From NCBI RefSeq assembly GCF_029392315.1, contig NZ_CP113939.1, positions 1,860,001-1,924,000 on the forward strand: a DNA stretch of 64,000 nucleotides, given 5' to 3'. The translations under genes and the position numbers were made by a program. Below are positions 17,444 to 26,695 of this stretch, piece after piece. This DNA comes from Bifidobacterium sp. ESL0690 (lineage in GTDB: Bacteria > Actinomycetota > Actinomycetes > Actinomycetales > Bifidobacteriaceae). The notes under the pieces are model-generated. The model ran no database searches and was not told the origin of the DNA. It saw only the letters and a list, made by a program, of their open reading frames with translations. Position 1 is the stretch's first letter. Each line of letters opens with the position of its first letter.

Positions 17444-18571
17444 TCAGGCATGGCGACGTGCCATGAATAGGCCTGCACCGAGCAGCAGCATCAACGTTGT
17501 CACACCGGCAATGCCGAGCACCGATATGCCCGTCTCAGGCAGAGCACCAGAAGCCTTCGTTGCCGCAGTCTGTGCCTTCTGCCGATTCACAGGAGCAGGA
17601 CCAGAACCTGGCTGTTGTGCATGTGCAGGAGCCTGCGGGGCCGCAGGACCGGAAGTGGAATAAGTCCCTACTGCCGAATAGGTGTAACTAGCAATCGGAT
17701 CTGGCTCATTGGGGAAATGATAATCAACATCGATGCTGATTTCATCACCTTCGTTAAGTCCAGACCAGCTCACCACACCGGTAGTCGGATTGTATGTACC
17801 GGAACTAGGAGTAATTTGATAAGGTTCGATGTATTCACCATTAAGCCCCATGGGAGCCTGAAGCCACGTCGCCGAAGGAGTGGATTCTTCAAACTGCCCG
17901 GCAAAGGGATTCTCACCGCCACCAGTATCGGGGTCTGTCCAACTAAGATATGGCGCAACCGCCTTTACGGGCCGAAGATCACGGATATGATTATCCCATG
18001 CTTCGATGTGTCGAAGTCTCGTTAAACCGGACAGTGGAGTGATATCAGTGATATTATTACGATCCACATTCAGCACCTCCAGATTGGTAAGCCCTCTAAT
18101 CGGGGAAAGATCAGAGATGTGACCATAGGTAAAATCCAGCCTAACCAATTGCGTCAAGCCGGCCAATGGAGACAAATCAGAAACACTGGAATGTTCAAGG
18201 GTTATCTTCGTCAAATGCCTGAGCCCCGACAAAGGAGACAAATCAGAAACGCCACTGTACTGAGAATGAATCGTGGCCAGATTGGTGAGGTGCTGAACTC
18301 CCTGTAACGAATTAAAATTGCCGTCTACTTCAAGCACTGTGTCGGCGATGTGCTGGGTAAACACGTCGCCGACCGCGACACCGCCCTTGACTGCCACATC
18401 AGCGGCCAGCCTCGTATCTGGGAAGCACTGGGCGATGGTGCTCGTGCCCACCGAACAACTCCCCCTCGTCTCCACGGCATTCGCCGAACCCGGCACCAAC
18501 ATCGCCACAGCCGCGACACCCGCGACGCAGGCCGCCAACGACCCACGCAGACCGTTCTTCGTAAACCTCAT
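17444..18571 (-). CDS. Leucine-rich-repeat surface protein, LPETG-anchored, copy 2
   Basis: A 375-residue paralogue of the neighbouring gene with the same order: signal peptide, conserved cap with CSVGTSTIAQCFPDT, about six internalin-like leucine-rich repeats (DLSPLSGLRHLTKITL, DLSPLAGLTQLVRLDF, DLSPIRGLTNLEVLNV and others), a beta-rich module, a Pro/Gln-rich linker and an LPETG sorting signal with terminal ARRHA. The 5' untranslated bases and the last ~40 coding bases are also shared with copy 1. Such proteins bind host or bacterial ligands, but the ligand is unknown. Sequence shows one to two more repeats than copy 1. Confidence 0.9.
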   Translation of the reverse strand: MRFTKNGLRGSLAACVAGVAAVAMLVPGSANAVETRGSCSVGTSTIAQCFPDTRLAADVAVKGGVAVGDVFTQHIADTVLEVDGNFNSLQGVQHLTNLATIHSQYSGVSDLSPLSGLRHLTKITLEHSSVSDLSPLAGLTQLVRLDFTYGHISDLSPIRGLTNLEVLNVDRNNITDITPLSGLTRLRHIEAWDNHIRDLRPVKAVAPYLSWTDPDTGGGENPFAGQFEESTPSATWLQAPMGLNGEYIEPYQITPSSGTYNPTTGVVSWSGLNEGDEISIDVDYHFPNEPDPIASYTYSAVGTYSTSGPAAPQAPAHAQQPGSGPAPVNRQKAQTAATKASGALPETGISVLGIAGVTTLMLLLGAGLFMARRHA

Positions 18572-18705
18572 CTTCTTTTCCTTTCAATCAACCAGCCAAG
18601 CCCCAAACCTCTCAGACCCAACCGAAACCAACAATTACAAAAATTAAAAACACGACAGTCAGCCGCCAACGCAACCCAGCGAAAGCGCCGCCCCGCCATC
18701 GAGCG

Positions 18706-19365
18706 TCATCGTCGACCACCGCCTTCCGGCTTGCGTTCAGGAAGCAACGTGGTCGGAACCCACTCCTCGCCGGCATCTGCCGAGCGGGTGGAAGTGCCAC
18801 CAAGCAATGTCGTTTCAAGCCCCTCGCCGTCAGCCGCCGCGCTGGGTGCAATGTGCTTCCCCACGTGCTTCGAACCCTTCAGCAGCGTTGTCGCGCCTTC
18901 GTCGTCGCCAACGCCAGCCTGACGAACCTGATTCAACAAGGTGGTCGAAAGCTGTTCATCGCCATCGGCTCCACCGTTACCGGTTTGCGAGCGCTGGCTT
19001 TGATCCAACATCGTGGTGCCCACGTTTTCGTCATCCACCAACGCAGCGGAGGCAGAATCCCCAACGGAGGGCTGGCCGCTACCCAACGGTTGCAAATCGG
19101 AAGAATCCAATGAATCGGATACGCCGTGTATCTGGCTGGCTCGCCAAGGCGTACCGCCTTCCGGTGCCTCAGAACGCCTTACATCCGTCTTCCAACGCCC
19201 GCTTTCGCGACGCAACTCGGCGATGCGCAGCTCAGCCGTCTTACCCGTCAACGTGTCGCGAATCCCTCTGACGTTCCAAGCGAAATACAGAATGACGGTC
19301 ACAATGGCGCAGACCACGGCCAGTGAGAACAGCACGACGGCGGTAATCTTGAATCCCGAACTCAT
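18706..19365 (-). CDS. Membrane protein with five TT[L/M]L motifs (putative kinase substrate)
   Basis: A 219-residue protein with one membrane helix at ~8-29 and a long hydrophilic, Gly/Asp/Ser-rich tail expected in the cytoplasm. The tail carries five evenly scattered TT[L/M]L motifs at residues 117-120, 141-144, 159-162, 185-188 and 205-208, each in a disordered context and mostly with acidic residues before it. I know no named family. Its ATG overlaps the stop of the Ser/Thr kinase gene (ATGA) and AAAGGAG lies upstream, so the two are co-translated. The pattern fits multiple phospho-threonine sites read by an FHA domain such as that of EssC; this is inference. Confidence 0.8.
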   Translation of the reverse strand: MSSGFKITAVVLFSLAVVCAIVTVILYFAWNVRGIRDTLTGKTAELRIAELRRESGRWKTDVRRSEAPEGGTPWRASQIHGVSDSLDSSDLQPLGSGQPSVGDSASAALVDDENVGTTMLDQSQRSQTGNGGADGDEQLSTTLLNQVRQAGVGDDEGATTLLKGSKHVGKHIAPSAAADGEGLETTLLGGTSTRSADAGEEWVPTTLLPERKPEGGGRR

Positions 19366-21134
19366 AGTCTGGTCTCCTTTCCGCCAGTATTGGCGGCACT
19401 GCCTGCACCATTGGTTCCTGCGATGTCCACAAAGGCTTCGGCCACCGCCTGTCGCGCGGGTGCGATGGAGCTGGTCGCCTGATCTTTCGTCTGCCGCAGC
19501 TTGGTCGTGGTGGGATCGACGCTTTGCGAAAGGTTCTGCGCGGCGTCAATCGCCTTGTTCAACTGCTCCTGGGTGACGCCGTCGGCACGGAACTTACGGG
19601 AATAGGTGCGCAGCGCTTCAAGCACGGTATTGACCGTCGAAAGCTTCATCACGTCGTTGTTGCTGGACTGCATCATGTGCATGAGCGTGTTCATGCTCTT
19701 GAAATACGGCGCATACTTTCCGGCGTCGGAGCCTTCGTTGATCAGGGGGACTATCGTGGTGTTGAAATCGGCGATGGTGGCATAGAGTTTGGCCAGCTTC
19801 TGATCCTTGAAACTCGTTCTGCTGGCCTCATTCATCCAATGCGACGCGGCGGTGATACGCAGATATTGCGATTGCGCGATGGTGTCGCCGCCCACTTCGG
19901 GGCTCTTGGAGGGATCGACGGAATAGTAATACCAATAAAGCTTGCCCACATCGAAGCAAAGACGGCCCCAATTGCCACCCTGCTTCTGCAGGACCGCGGA
20001 ATGGTCATCAAGCGACTGCTGCAACTGCTGTTCCTCGGAGGCGCTGAACACCCCGTCGGATTCGTACCTCTTGATCATCCCTTCGTAAGGATCGATGGAA
20101 CTCGGCCTGATGTTCGCGGCCGTTACGTAGTAGGCTTCCGCGGCATTGTCATCGCTGGACTGCGCGGCCAGGTTCATTTTCAGGTCATAGTTCGAATTCG
20201 CATTGACCGCACCGGCCGCCAATGTGGCGCCTCCACCCACCAAAGCGACCACGCTCGCCACGCACAGCACACAGAACGTCCGCCACTTCAGTTGCATGGT
20301 CTTGCGCCGCTTCGCATCCCTGTCCGAATAGTGCTCGAGGTCGTAGGCGAATTGCGCACAATCCTGATATCGCTGCTCCGGATCGCGCTGCATGGCTTTG
20401 CTCAACACACGCTCCAGGCCCGCCGACGCGTTGGGGAGCACCTGCCGCAGTGGCGCCGCGTCATAAGGCTCGCCTTTGATGGGCTTACCGGTAAGCATGA
20501 CGTAAAGCAGGGCGCCCAGGCCGTAAACGTCAGTCCGTGCGTCGCTGCGGCCGAACTCGTCGTACTGCTCGGGAGCGGCATAGCCCGGCGTGCCCATCCT
20601 CGCCTCGTAGCCCTGCGGCAACGGGCCTTTGGCAGGAGGCATCTCGCAGGCGATGCCGAAGTCGATGACGCGCACGGCTCCTTCCGGAGTCACCATGACG
20701 TTGGAAGGCTTCATATCGCGATAGACGATGGGAGGGTTGCGCTGGTGCAGGTAATCGAGCACATCGCAGAGTTGTATGCCCCAGGAGGTCACTGTTTCCT
20801 CGTCCTGCGGGCCTTGGTCGGCAAGCACTTTCGAAAGCGTTTCGCCTTCGATATAGTCCATTACGATATAAAGGCTGCCGTTTTCCTCGATCAGATCGAC
20901 GATGCGGGGTATGGCAGGATGGTCGAAGGTCTTGATAAGGTTGGCCTCGCTGATCAGGCCGTCGATGATGAAGCGACGTTGCTCTTTATCGGGGATATGG
21001 CGAATCTCCTTGACCGCCCACTGCTTGTGCAGCGTGGCATCAAGGGCGAGATACACGGTGGACATGCCACCGCGCCCGATCTCCGTCAGCAACTCATAAC
21101 GTTTGCCGACCCACCTATTGCCGTTATTCGCCAC
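19362..21134 (-). CDS. Membrane Ser/Thr protein kinase (PknB/Hanks type), no PASTA
   Basis: A 590-residue kinase. The N-terminal kinase domain (~12-270) has all key residues: glycine loop GRGGMS, K42, E63, YRD with D140, N145, DFG at 158-160, APE at 187-189. A membrane helix lies at ~285-308. The ~280-residue extracytoplasmic part is helical, TPR-like in pattern, and contains no PASTA repeats. GTG start with GGGGGAGAGG upstream. It opens the minus-strand secretion locus and is translationally coupled to the TT[L/M]L protein. Architecture (kinase fold, one helix, outer helical domain) matches that of EssB, but EssB is a pseudokinase and this enzyme appears active. Confidence 0.93.
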   Translation of the reverse strand: MANNGNRWVGKRYELLTEIGRGGMSTVYLALDATLHKQWAVKEIRHIPDKEQRRFIIDGLISEANLIKTFDHPAIPRIVDLIEENGSLYIVMDYIEGETLSKVLADQGPQDEETVTSWGIQLCDVLDYLHQRNPPIVYRDMKPSNVMVTPEGAVRVIDFGIACEMPPAKGPLPQGYEARMGTPGYAAPEQYDEFGRSDARTDVYGLGALLYVMLTGKPIKGEPYDAAPLRQVLPNASAGLERVLSKAMQRDPEQRYQDCAQFAYDLEHYSDRDAKRRKTMQLKWRTFCVLCVASVVALVGGGATLAAGAVNANSNYDLKMNLAAQSSDDNAAEAYYVTAANIRPSSIDPYEGMIKRYESDGVFSASEEQQLQQSLDDHSAVLQKQGGNWGRLCFDVGKLYWYYYSVDPSKSPEVGGDTIAQSQYLRITAASHWMNEASRTSFKDQKLAKLYATIADFNTTIVPLINEGSDAGKYAPYFKSMNTLMHMMQSSNNDVMKLSTVNTVLEALRTYSRKFRADGVTQEQLNKAIDAAQNLSQSVDPTTTKLRQTKDQATSSIAPARQAVAEAFVDIAGTNGAGSAANTGGKETRL

Positions 21135-21349
21135 CAGCCTCTCCCCCTGACAAGATTCCGTCGATTCTGGCAGAAACGAAGTATTCGATATAAATCGATT
21201 ACAGCTTACTCGAAAATATCATATAAGACTGACGTTTATCATAAAATATCAATTACAACGAAATCTGTATATTTTTCGCACTACGAATCGGCATGCTATT
21301 CCCCGACACCCCGCTGGGCAACGGTTGCGGTAAAGTAAATGAGGTCTTC

Positions 21350-21423
21350 GGGCAATTAGCTCAGTTGGTTAGAGCGCCACCTTTACACGGTGGATGTCAG
21401 GGGTTCGAATCCCTTATTGCCCA
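21350..21423 (+). tRNA. tRNA-Val (anticodon TAC)
   Basis: A 74-base cloverleaf with a perfect 7-bp acceptor stem (GGGCAAT/ATTGCCC), D arm TAGCTCAGTTGGTTAGAGC, anticodon stem CCACC/GGTGG enclosing loop TTTACAC with anticodon TAC, and T arm with GGTTCGAATCC. The discriminator base is A; CCA is not encoded. It reads GUA/GUG valine codons. Confidence 0.97.
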
Positions 21424-21697
21424 CTTTCCTTTTCACCGTTTTATCGATAACGGCTTACGAGTATTCCTTGTATATAACGGATTATCAATTCTTGCGATAG
21501 CCGGTCGTCCATAAAAAGGACAAGCGGGGCATGTTCATGCTCTTTTCTGGCATAATAAAATAGTGCAGCAATGAGGCAAAATCCATAGACTGCACAATCC
21601 GTAGAATCCATTCCTTTCATAAAGGGCGGCGAAGCGGAAGCAACTTGCTGTATTCCCGGCAAGCACAAGTATTAACGAGTATTAAAAGGAGTTCGAA

Positions 21698-23017
21698 ATG
21701 GCTGAACCATATAAAGCCGACACATCCAACCCTGCAGTCGTGCAGAGTCCGTCGGACGTGTTCAATGCACCCATCGCGCAAGCGGACCCCGAAATCTCGT
21801 CGCTTATCAATGACGAACTCAAGCGCCAGCAGAACGGCCTTGAGATGATCGCTTCCGAAAACTTTGTGCCCCGCGCTGTGCTCGATGCGCAAGGTTCTGT
21901 GCTGACCAACAAATACGCGGAAGGCTACCCCGGACGCCGCTACTACGGTGGCTGCGAATTCGTCGACGGCATCGAAACGCTCGCCCGCAACCGCGCCAAG
22001 GAGCTTTTCGGCGCTGAGTTCGCCAACGTGCAGCCCCATTCGGGCGCGCAGGCCAACGCCGCCGTCTATCAGGCGCTGATCAAGCCGGGCGATACCGTGC
22101 TCGGGCTCGCGCTCGACCATGGCGGGCACCTGACCCACGGCACCAAGATGAACTTCTCCGGCAAGTTCTACCACGCCGAATCCTATGGCGTGAACCCAGA
22201 CACGTTCCTCATCGATCCCGAAATCATTCGCCAGCGCGCGCTCGAGGTTCATCCCCAGCTCATCATCGGCGGCTGGAGCGCCTACCCGCGCATCGAGGAT
22301 TTCAAAGCGATGAAGGAGATCGCCGACGAGGTCGGCGCGAAGTTCTGGGTCGACATGGCCCACTTCGCCGGTATGGTGGCCGCAGGCCTGCATCCGAGCC
22401 CTGTCCCCTACGCCGATGTCGTTTCCTCGACCGCGCACAAAACGCTGGGCGGACCGCGTTCCGGCTTCATCCTGGCCAAGAAGGAGTACGGCAAGAAGAT
22501 CAATTCCGCCGTCTTCCCCGGCCAGCAGGGCGGGCCGCTGATGCACATCATCGCCGCCAAGGCCGTGGCCTTCAAGGTCGCCGGCACCGAAGCCTTCAAG
22601 CACCGTATGGAGCGCACGCTGGAAGGCGCGAAGATTCTCGCCGACCGCCTCAACGCCGACGATGTCAAGGCCCAGGGCATCACCGTGCTGACCGGAGGCA
22701 CCGACGTGCATCTGGTCATGGTCGACCTGCGTAACAGCGAAATGGACGGGCAGCAGGGCGAAAACCTGCTGGCTCAATGCGGCATCACCGTCAACCGCAA
22801 CACCGTTCCGTTCGATCCGCGCCCGGCTTCCGTGGCTTCCGGTCTGCGTATCGGCACCTCGGCTCTGGCCACCCGTGGCTTCGCTGCCCCGCAGTATGAA
22901 GAAGTCGCTGACATCATCGGCACCGCTCTCGCCCAAGGCAAGGACGCGGATGTCGACGCGCTGCACGCCCGCGTCACCAAGCTGACCGAGGACTTCCCGC
23001 TGTATCCGGGCCTTTAA
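21698..23017 (+). CDS. glyA: Serine hydroxymethyltransferase
   Basis: A 439-residue PLP enzyme that interconverts serine and glycine with tetrahydrofolate, supplying one-carbon units. The PLP lysine lies in [13 protein letters not shown]. The substrate and cofactor segments [18 protein letters not shown] and HSGAQAN are all present. Length is normal for the family, with a short N-terminal extension of ~35 residues. The ATG has AAAAGGAG upstream. It is monocistronic, with a strong terminator right after the stop. Confidence 0.97.
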   Translation: MAEPYKADTSNPAVVQSPSDVFNAPIAQADPEISSLINDELKRQQNGLEMIASENFVPRAVLDAQGSVLTNKYAEGYPGRRYYGGCEFVDGIETLARNRAKELFGAEFANVQPHSGAQANAAVYQALIKPGDTVLGLALDHGGHLTHGTKMNFSGKFYHAESYGVNPDTFLIDPEIIRQRALEVHPQLIIGGWSAYPRIEDFKAMKEIADEVGAKFWVDMAHFAGMVAAGLHPSPVPYADVVSSTAHKTLGGPRSGFILAKKEYGKKINSAVFPGQQGGPLMHIIAAKAVAFKVAGTEAFKHRMERTLEGAKILADRLNADDVKAQGITVLTGGTDVHLVMVDLRNSEMDGQQGENLLAQCGITVNRNTVPFDPRPASVASGLRIGTSALATRGFAAPQYEEVADIIGTALAQGKDADVDALHARVTKLTEDFPLYPGL

Positions 23018-23041
23018 ATCGCAGCCAAAACTCAAGTAGTC

Positions 23042-23077
23042 AAAATCCCCACCGGTTCAAATGCCGGTGGGGATTTT
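23042..23077. terminator. Bidirectional rho-independent terminator, glyA / DUF3052
   Basis: A perfect 14-bp stem (AAAATCCCCACCGG / CCGGTGGGGATTTT) with an 8-base loop lies between two convergent genes. The terminal A/T tracts on both sides allow termination in both directions. Confidence 0.93.
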
Positions 23078-23104
23078 ATACAGCCTGAAAAATCTATTGC
23101 TGCT

Positions 23105-23521
23105 TTAGCGGCCTTTGCCGAAGGCACGGAGACGGATGCCGTTCCAATCCTCGGAAACCGTCAACGGCGTCGCGGCGTTCATGCCGGCGGTCTTGGCGGC
23201 GGACTGCACTGTATTCGAGGCTGGAGCACCCGGACGACCGGGCTTGGGGGTAAGAATCCACAGCGGACCGTCTTCGCCGATCACTCCATGTGCGTCCATG
23301 ATGGTGTCGGCCAAGGCGTCTTCGTCATCGCCGTCGCGCCACCAGATGATGACGCCATCCACAGCAGAATCATAATCCTCGTCGACCAGATCCTGACCGG
23401 TCAAATCCATGATTTTCTCTCGAGTGGATTCACTCACGTCGTCATCCCACAGCCATTCCTGCACGATGTCGCCCTCGTGAAAACCGAACTCTTCAGCGTT
23501 TTTTGATGCCGTTTCATTCAC
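23105..23521 (-). CDS. DUF3052 family protein
   Basis: A small acidic soluble protein of ~138 residues found across actinobacteria, function unknown. It contains the family pattern: FHEGDIVQEWLWDDDV near the N-terminus, then a two-layer domain with VDGVIIWWRDGD and GPLWILTPKPGRPG. GTG at 23521 was chosen because GGAAGG is next to it and because this gives the family's usual length; longer starts upstream lack support. It ends close to the shared terminator with glyA. Confidence 0.8.
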   Translation of the reverse strand: MNETASKNAEEFGFHEGDIVQEWLWDDDVSESTREKIMDLTGQDLVDEDYDSAVDGVIIWWRDGDDEDALADTIMDAHGVIGEDGPLWILTPKPGRPGAPASNTVQSAAKTAGMNAATPLTVSEDWNGIRLRAFGKGR

Positions 23522-23622
23522 CCTTCCAATATAGCAAAGATACGGAACAGCGCACGCAACAACGTTCGGGCGTATCCACATTGCGGGCATTACTAGACAT
23601 TTGTATCGCTTGTATCGGCCCG

Positions 23623-24705
23623 CTAATTCGCGGTGCAGTGCGGCAGGCTATCGGCCTTGCCCTGCCCGATGGCGACCAAAGCGCGGTAGGCTTCGTCGAG
23701 CGTCGAGACCTTGACGTCGCGCAGACCGTTCGGCACGTGGCCCACGACCTCGTCGCAATTGCTGGCTGGCGCAAGGAAGTAGGTGGCGCCGTCACGCTTG
23801 GCCCCGAGCATCTTAAGCTGGATGCCGCCGATTTTGCCGACTTTGCCTTTGTTATCGATGGTGCCGGTGCCCGCTATTGTCTTGCCGCCGGTCTCATCCT
23901 GCGGGGTCAATTTGTCGATGACACCCAGCGCGTACATCATGCCTGCGGACGGGCCGCCGATGTCGTCGACGTGCATCTGGACCTTGGCGGTTTTCGCTCC
24001 TGCTATATTGTGTTTTTTGGCAAAGGCGAGCGCCGCGGTCGTGGCGGAATCTTGGGATCCGGTCATCTGCTTGGTAGCGGTCTCTTTGTATTCATCCGTA
24101 CTCTGGCCGACCGGGAACACGGCCTCGCTGGGCATGACCTGCTGCTGGGGGTCGATCCACGCAATCAGTGTATTGATGCCAAGCGCCGGATCACCGGGAA
24201 TGCCTTGTGCGTTAACAGTGAGTAGCAACAGCTTGCCCCGACTTTTGTGCGTGGCTGCGCCGGTGATGGCGATGACCTCTTTGCCGTCGGCTTTGCCAAG
24301 CACATCCTGGGTGGGGCCTGGCATTTCGATAACGTAAGGGCTGGGAAGCAGCAATACCAGGAAACACAGCACCGCACAGATAATTCCCGCGAAATATCGC
24401 AACGAATGGCGCGAGCAATAGCAGATGAAACGATGCCAGATTCCATAATGGCCGGGAACGAAAACAGCACTCTCTTCGGTTTCGGCACTGCTGTCAAGTA
24501 GGGAATTTTCATCGGCATCGTTTGAGTTTTCGGCAGCCCCGAGGGCTCCGACAGTTCCGGCGGCACCGTTATCCGTTTGGGATGATCCGATGATGCTGTT
24601 GAAATCATTCCTGCTGTAAGACAACGAATCCGCCGTCCCTTCGCTTGACGGAGATATCGGCGTTTGCTCGCCCGAATGCCGTTGGTCCTGATTACTGCGT
24701 GCCAT
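23623..24705 (-). CDS. Lon-like membrane serine protease (YlbL/Rv3194c type, without PDZ)
   Basis: A 360-residue protein with a disordered acidic N-terminal ~100 residues, one membrane helix at ~105-125, and an extracytoplasmic Lon-type protease domain. The catalytic Ser-Lys dyad is visible as S253 in GGPSAGMM and K298 in GGIQLKMLGA, 45 residues apart as in Lon. The PDZ domain usually inserted between helix and protease is largely missing, so the protein is short. It diverges from the DUF2342 zincin gene, a pairing also known in mycobacteria. The substrate is unknown. Confidence 0.88.
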   Translation of the reverse strand: MARSNQDQRHSGEQTPISPSSEGTADSLSYSRNDFNSIIGSSQTDNGAAGTVGALGAAENSNDADENSLLDSSAETEESAVFVPGHYGIWHRFICYCSRHSLRYFAGIICAVLCFLVLLLPSPYVIEMPGPTQDVLGKADGKEVIAITGAATHKSRGKLLLLTVNAQGIPGDPALGINTLIAWIDPQQQVMPSEAVFPVGQSTDEYKETATKQMTGSQDSATTAALAFAKKHNIAGAKTAKVQMHVDDIGGPSAGMMYALGVIDKLTPQDETGGKTIAGTGTIDNKGKVGKIGGIQLKMLGAKRDGATYFLAPASNCDEVVGHVPNGLRDVKVSTLDEAYRALVAIGQGKADSLPHCTAN

Positions 24706-24924
24706 AACTCACCAGTATGCTGCCTTGCCCAGACGCAGCGCCTTTGTTCAGAGTCCCGACGAAACGACGAAAACAGCACCCGTCACCCAACATATTCCCG
24801 ACATTGCCGCAATCTCGTCGGTAGCGGAAGTTTGCGCCGAGAAGACCATGGAAGACCATAATATGGAATCAACATACGGACTGTATATTGCTTGATAGGA
24901 CTTCCAAGATAAAGGACGATACCG
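24706..24924. promoter_or_regulatory. Divergent promoter region
   Basis: The 219-base gap between the divergent Lon-like protease and zincin genes must hold both promoters. The segment just before the zincin gene is AT-rich (ATAATATGGAATCAACATACGG) and carries AAAGGA as ribosome binding site. I cannot assign the boxes firmly. Confidence 0.4.
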
Positions 24925-26571
24925 ATGGACGAAAACGCGATTCACCAATGGCTGATCGACTGCTTCGGTCAGATGCAGGGCAACATGGCCTTCCAACAGT
25001 TGAGCGCGCTGCCTGACGCGGTCAAAGACCAGCTCCTCGGCCAGGATCCTTCCAAGCTGCCCAAGCCGGCCGAAGTGAAGGCGCTGATGAACGCGTTCAC
25101 CACCAGCGGACTCAACACGATGGGCGATATGCAGCAGAGCGCCGACGAAGGTCCGGTCAACGTGAAGCTGGCGACCTCCCTGGCCCTGGCCATCGCCAAC
25201 GACGAAGGCAGCGAACAGACCGTCACCGCAACCGAAGGCGAAGCCGTACGGCAGGCGATGAGCGAGGCGAATCTTTGGCTTGACACGGCCAGTGCGATTG
25301 ATCCTGCTCCTGGCGAGCCACAGGTCTTCACCCGCGCCGATTGGGTCAATGCGACGGTCGATTCCTGGGCGAAATTCGCCAGCCCGGTCGAGCAGTCCAT
25401 GAGCGATGCGCTCTCCAGCGTCATTTCCGAACGTTTCGGCGACGAGTTCGGCGAAGGGGAAATCGCGGGAGTTTTCGCAGGCCCGATTCCTGTGCCGATT
25501 CCCGACAATATGAAGGACCCGGCCAATCTCATCAAGATTCTAGGCAACACGGCTTTCTCCACGCAGTTGGGGCATGCGGCCGGCCAGCTTTCGCACGAGG
25601 TGCGCGGCAGCTTCGACCAAGGCATCGCTTTGCAAAAGAATCCGGCGGGGGCTTTGATCGCGCAGAACTCGATCGAATATGCCAAGACGCTGGAAATCGA
25701 CCAGTCCGAGGTGTTGGCGTTCCTGGCACTTGAGGAAGTGGCTCACGCCCGCCTCTTCGCGCACGTGCCGTGGCTCATGCCGCGTTTCGAGGCGCTGATC
25801 GGCAAGTATGCGCGCGGTATCAATATCGATTTGGACGCGATGGAAGAGCAGCTACGCGACGCGACTTCGATGGATCCGGATTCGATTTCCGGTGCCGTGG
25901 ACCTGACGAAAGTCGGCATCGCGGATACCCCGGAGCAGAAAGAGGCGCTCGAAAGCCTCGAAACGTTGCTGGCGCTGGTCGAAGGCTGGGTCGATGCAGT
26001 GACGTGGAAAGCCGGCGTGGCCCATCTTCCGCATATCGATCAGCTGCGCGAGATGGTGCGCCGCGAGCGCGCTGTCGGAGGTCCCGCGGAACGCACGTTC
26101 GAAAGCCTGCTCGGCATGGAACTGCGCCCGAAGCGCATGCGTGAGGCGGCTGATATCTGGGAGAAAATCGGCACCCAAGAAGGCGACGCGGCTCGTGACG
26201 AGAAGTGGTCGCACCCCGACCTGCTGCCGAAACTGCCGGATATCGACGGCCAGAAGGCTGAAATCGCCGACACGGAAACCCCCGAATCCGACAATGTCAC
26301 GAATCCGGACGCGAATATCACCACGTTCGCCGCCGACGGCAGTGCCACCTCTTCATCCAAGCCCGGCATCGACTGGGACGCCGAACTCGAGAAGCTGCTC
26401 GACGCCCAAGGCGACGACGATGAAAACAATCAGGATGCTGGCGAGCACGGTAATGACGGCAACAACGATTCGTCGAAATCCGATGATTCCAAGACACCCG
26501 ATAACGGCAATGACGCATCCGGTCAAGCCGACGGCAACCAGCCCAACGATGACAACAAACCGCAAAGCTGA
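24925..26571 (+). CDS. Zinc-dependent metalloprotease-like protein (DUF2342/zincin_2 family)
   Basis: A 548-residue protein of the actinobacterial DUF2342 family. The conserved helix carries E270-E-V-A-H274 in EEVAHARLFAHVPWL, the family's version of the zincin helix; the first His of HEXXH is not present. A second conserved block is GKYARGINID. The last ~130 residues are Asp/Asn/Ser-rich and disordered. Proteolysis has not been shown to my knowledge, so enzymatic activity is uncertain. The ATG has AAAGGA upstream. Confidence 0.85.
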   Translation: MDENAIHQWLIDCFGQMQGNMAFQQLSALPDAVKDQLLGQDPSKLPKPAEVKALMNAFTTSGLNTMGDMQQSADEGPVNVKLATSLALAIANDEGSEQTVTATEGEAVRQAMSEANLWLDTASAIDPAPGEPQVFTRADWVNATVDSWAKFASPVEQSMSDALSSVISERFGDEFGEGEIAGVFAGPIPVPIPDNMKDPANLIKILGNTAFSTQLGHAAGQLSHEVRGSFDQGIALQKNPAGALIAQNSIEYAKTLEIDQSEVLAFLALEEVAHARLFAHVPWLMPRFEALIGKYARGINIDLDAMEEQLRDATSMDPDSISGAVDLTKVGIADTPEQKEALESLETLLALVEGWVDAVTWKAGVAHLPHIDQLREMVRRERAVGGPAERTFESLLGMELRPKRMREAADIWEKIGTQEGDAARDEKWSHPDLLPKLPDIDGQKAEIADTETPESDNVTNPDANITTFAADGSATSSSKPGIDWDAELEKLLDAQGDDDENNQDAGEHGNDGNNDSSKSDDSKTPDNGNDASGQADGNQPNDDNKPQS

Positions 26572-26592
26572 AAAACAACGATAAAGGCAACA

Positions 26593-26638
26593 GAAAAGGC
26601 CGGTACCAACTTATCGAAAGTTGATAACGGCTTTTCTT
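26593..26638. terminator. Imperfect bidirectional terminator
   Basis: An inverted repeat AAAAGGCCG..AACTT / AAGTT..CGGCTTTT, with mismatches in the middle, sits between the convergent zincin and helicase genes. Flanking A and T tracts suggest termination in both directions. Confidence 0.65.
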
Positions 26639-26695
26639 ATTGTCTTAGCAGCATTAATCAACGCCAAATCCCATAAGGACATCGAATCCTCGAAT

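Noticed and set aside
19524-21338. Plus-strand 604-codon frame opposite the Ser/Thr kinase
   Set aside because: The minus strand has every kinase motif; the antisense protein has none.
21617-23035. Minus-strand 472-codon frame opposite glyA
   Set aside because: GlyA is certain on the plus strand with ribosome binding site and terminator. The antisense frame is a composition effect.
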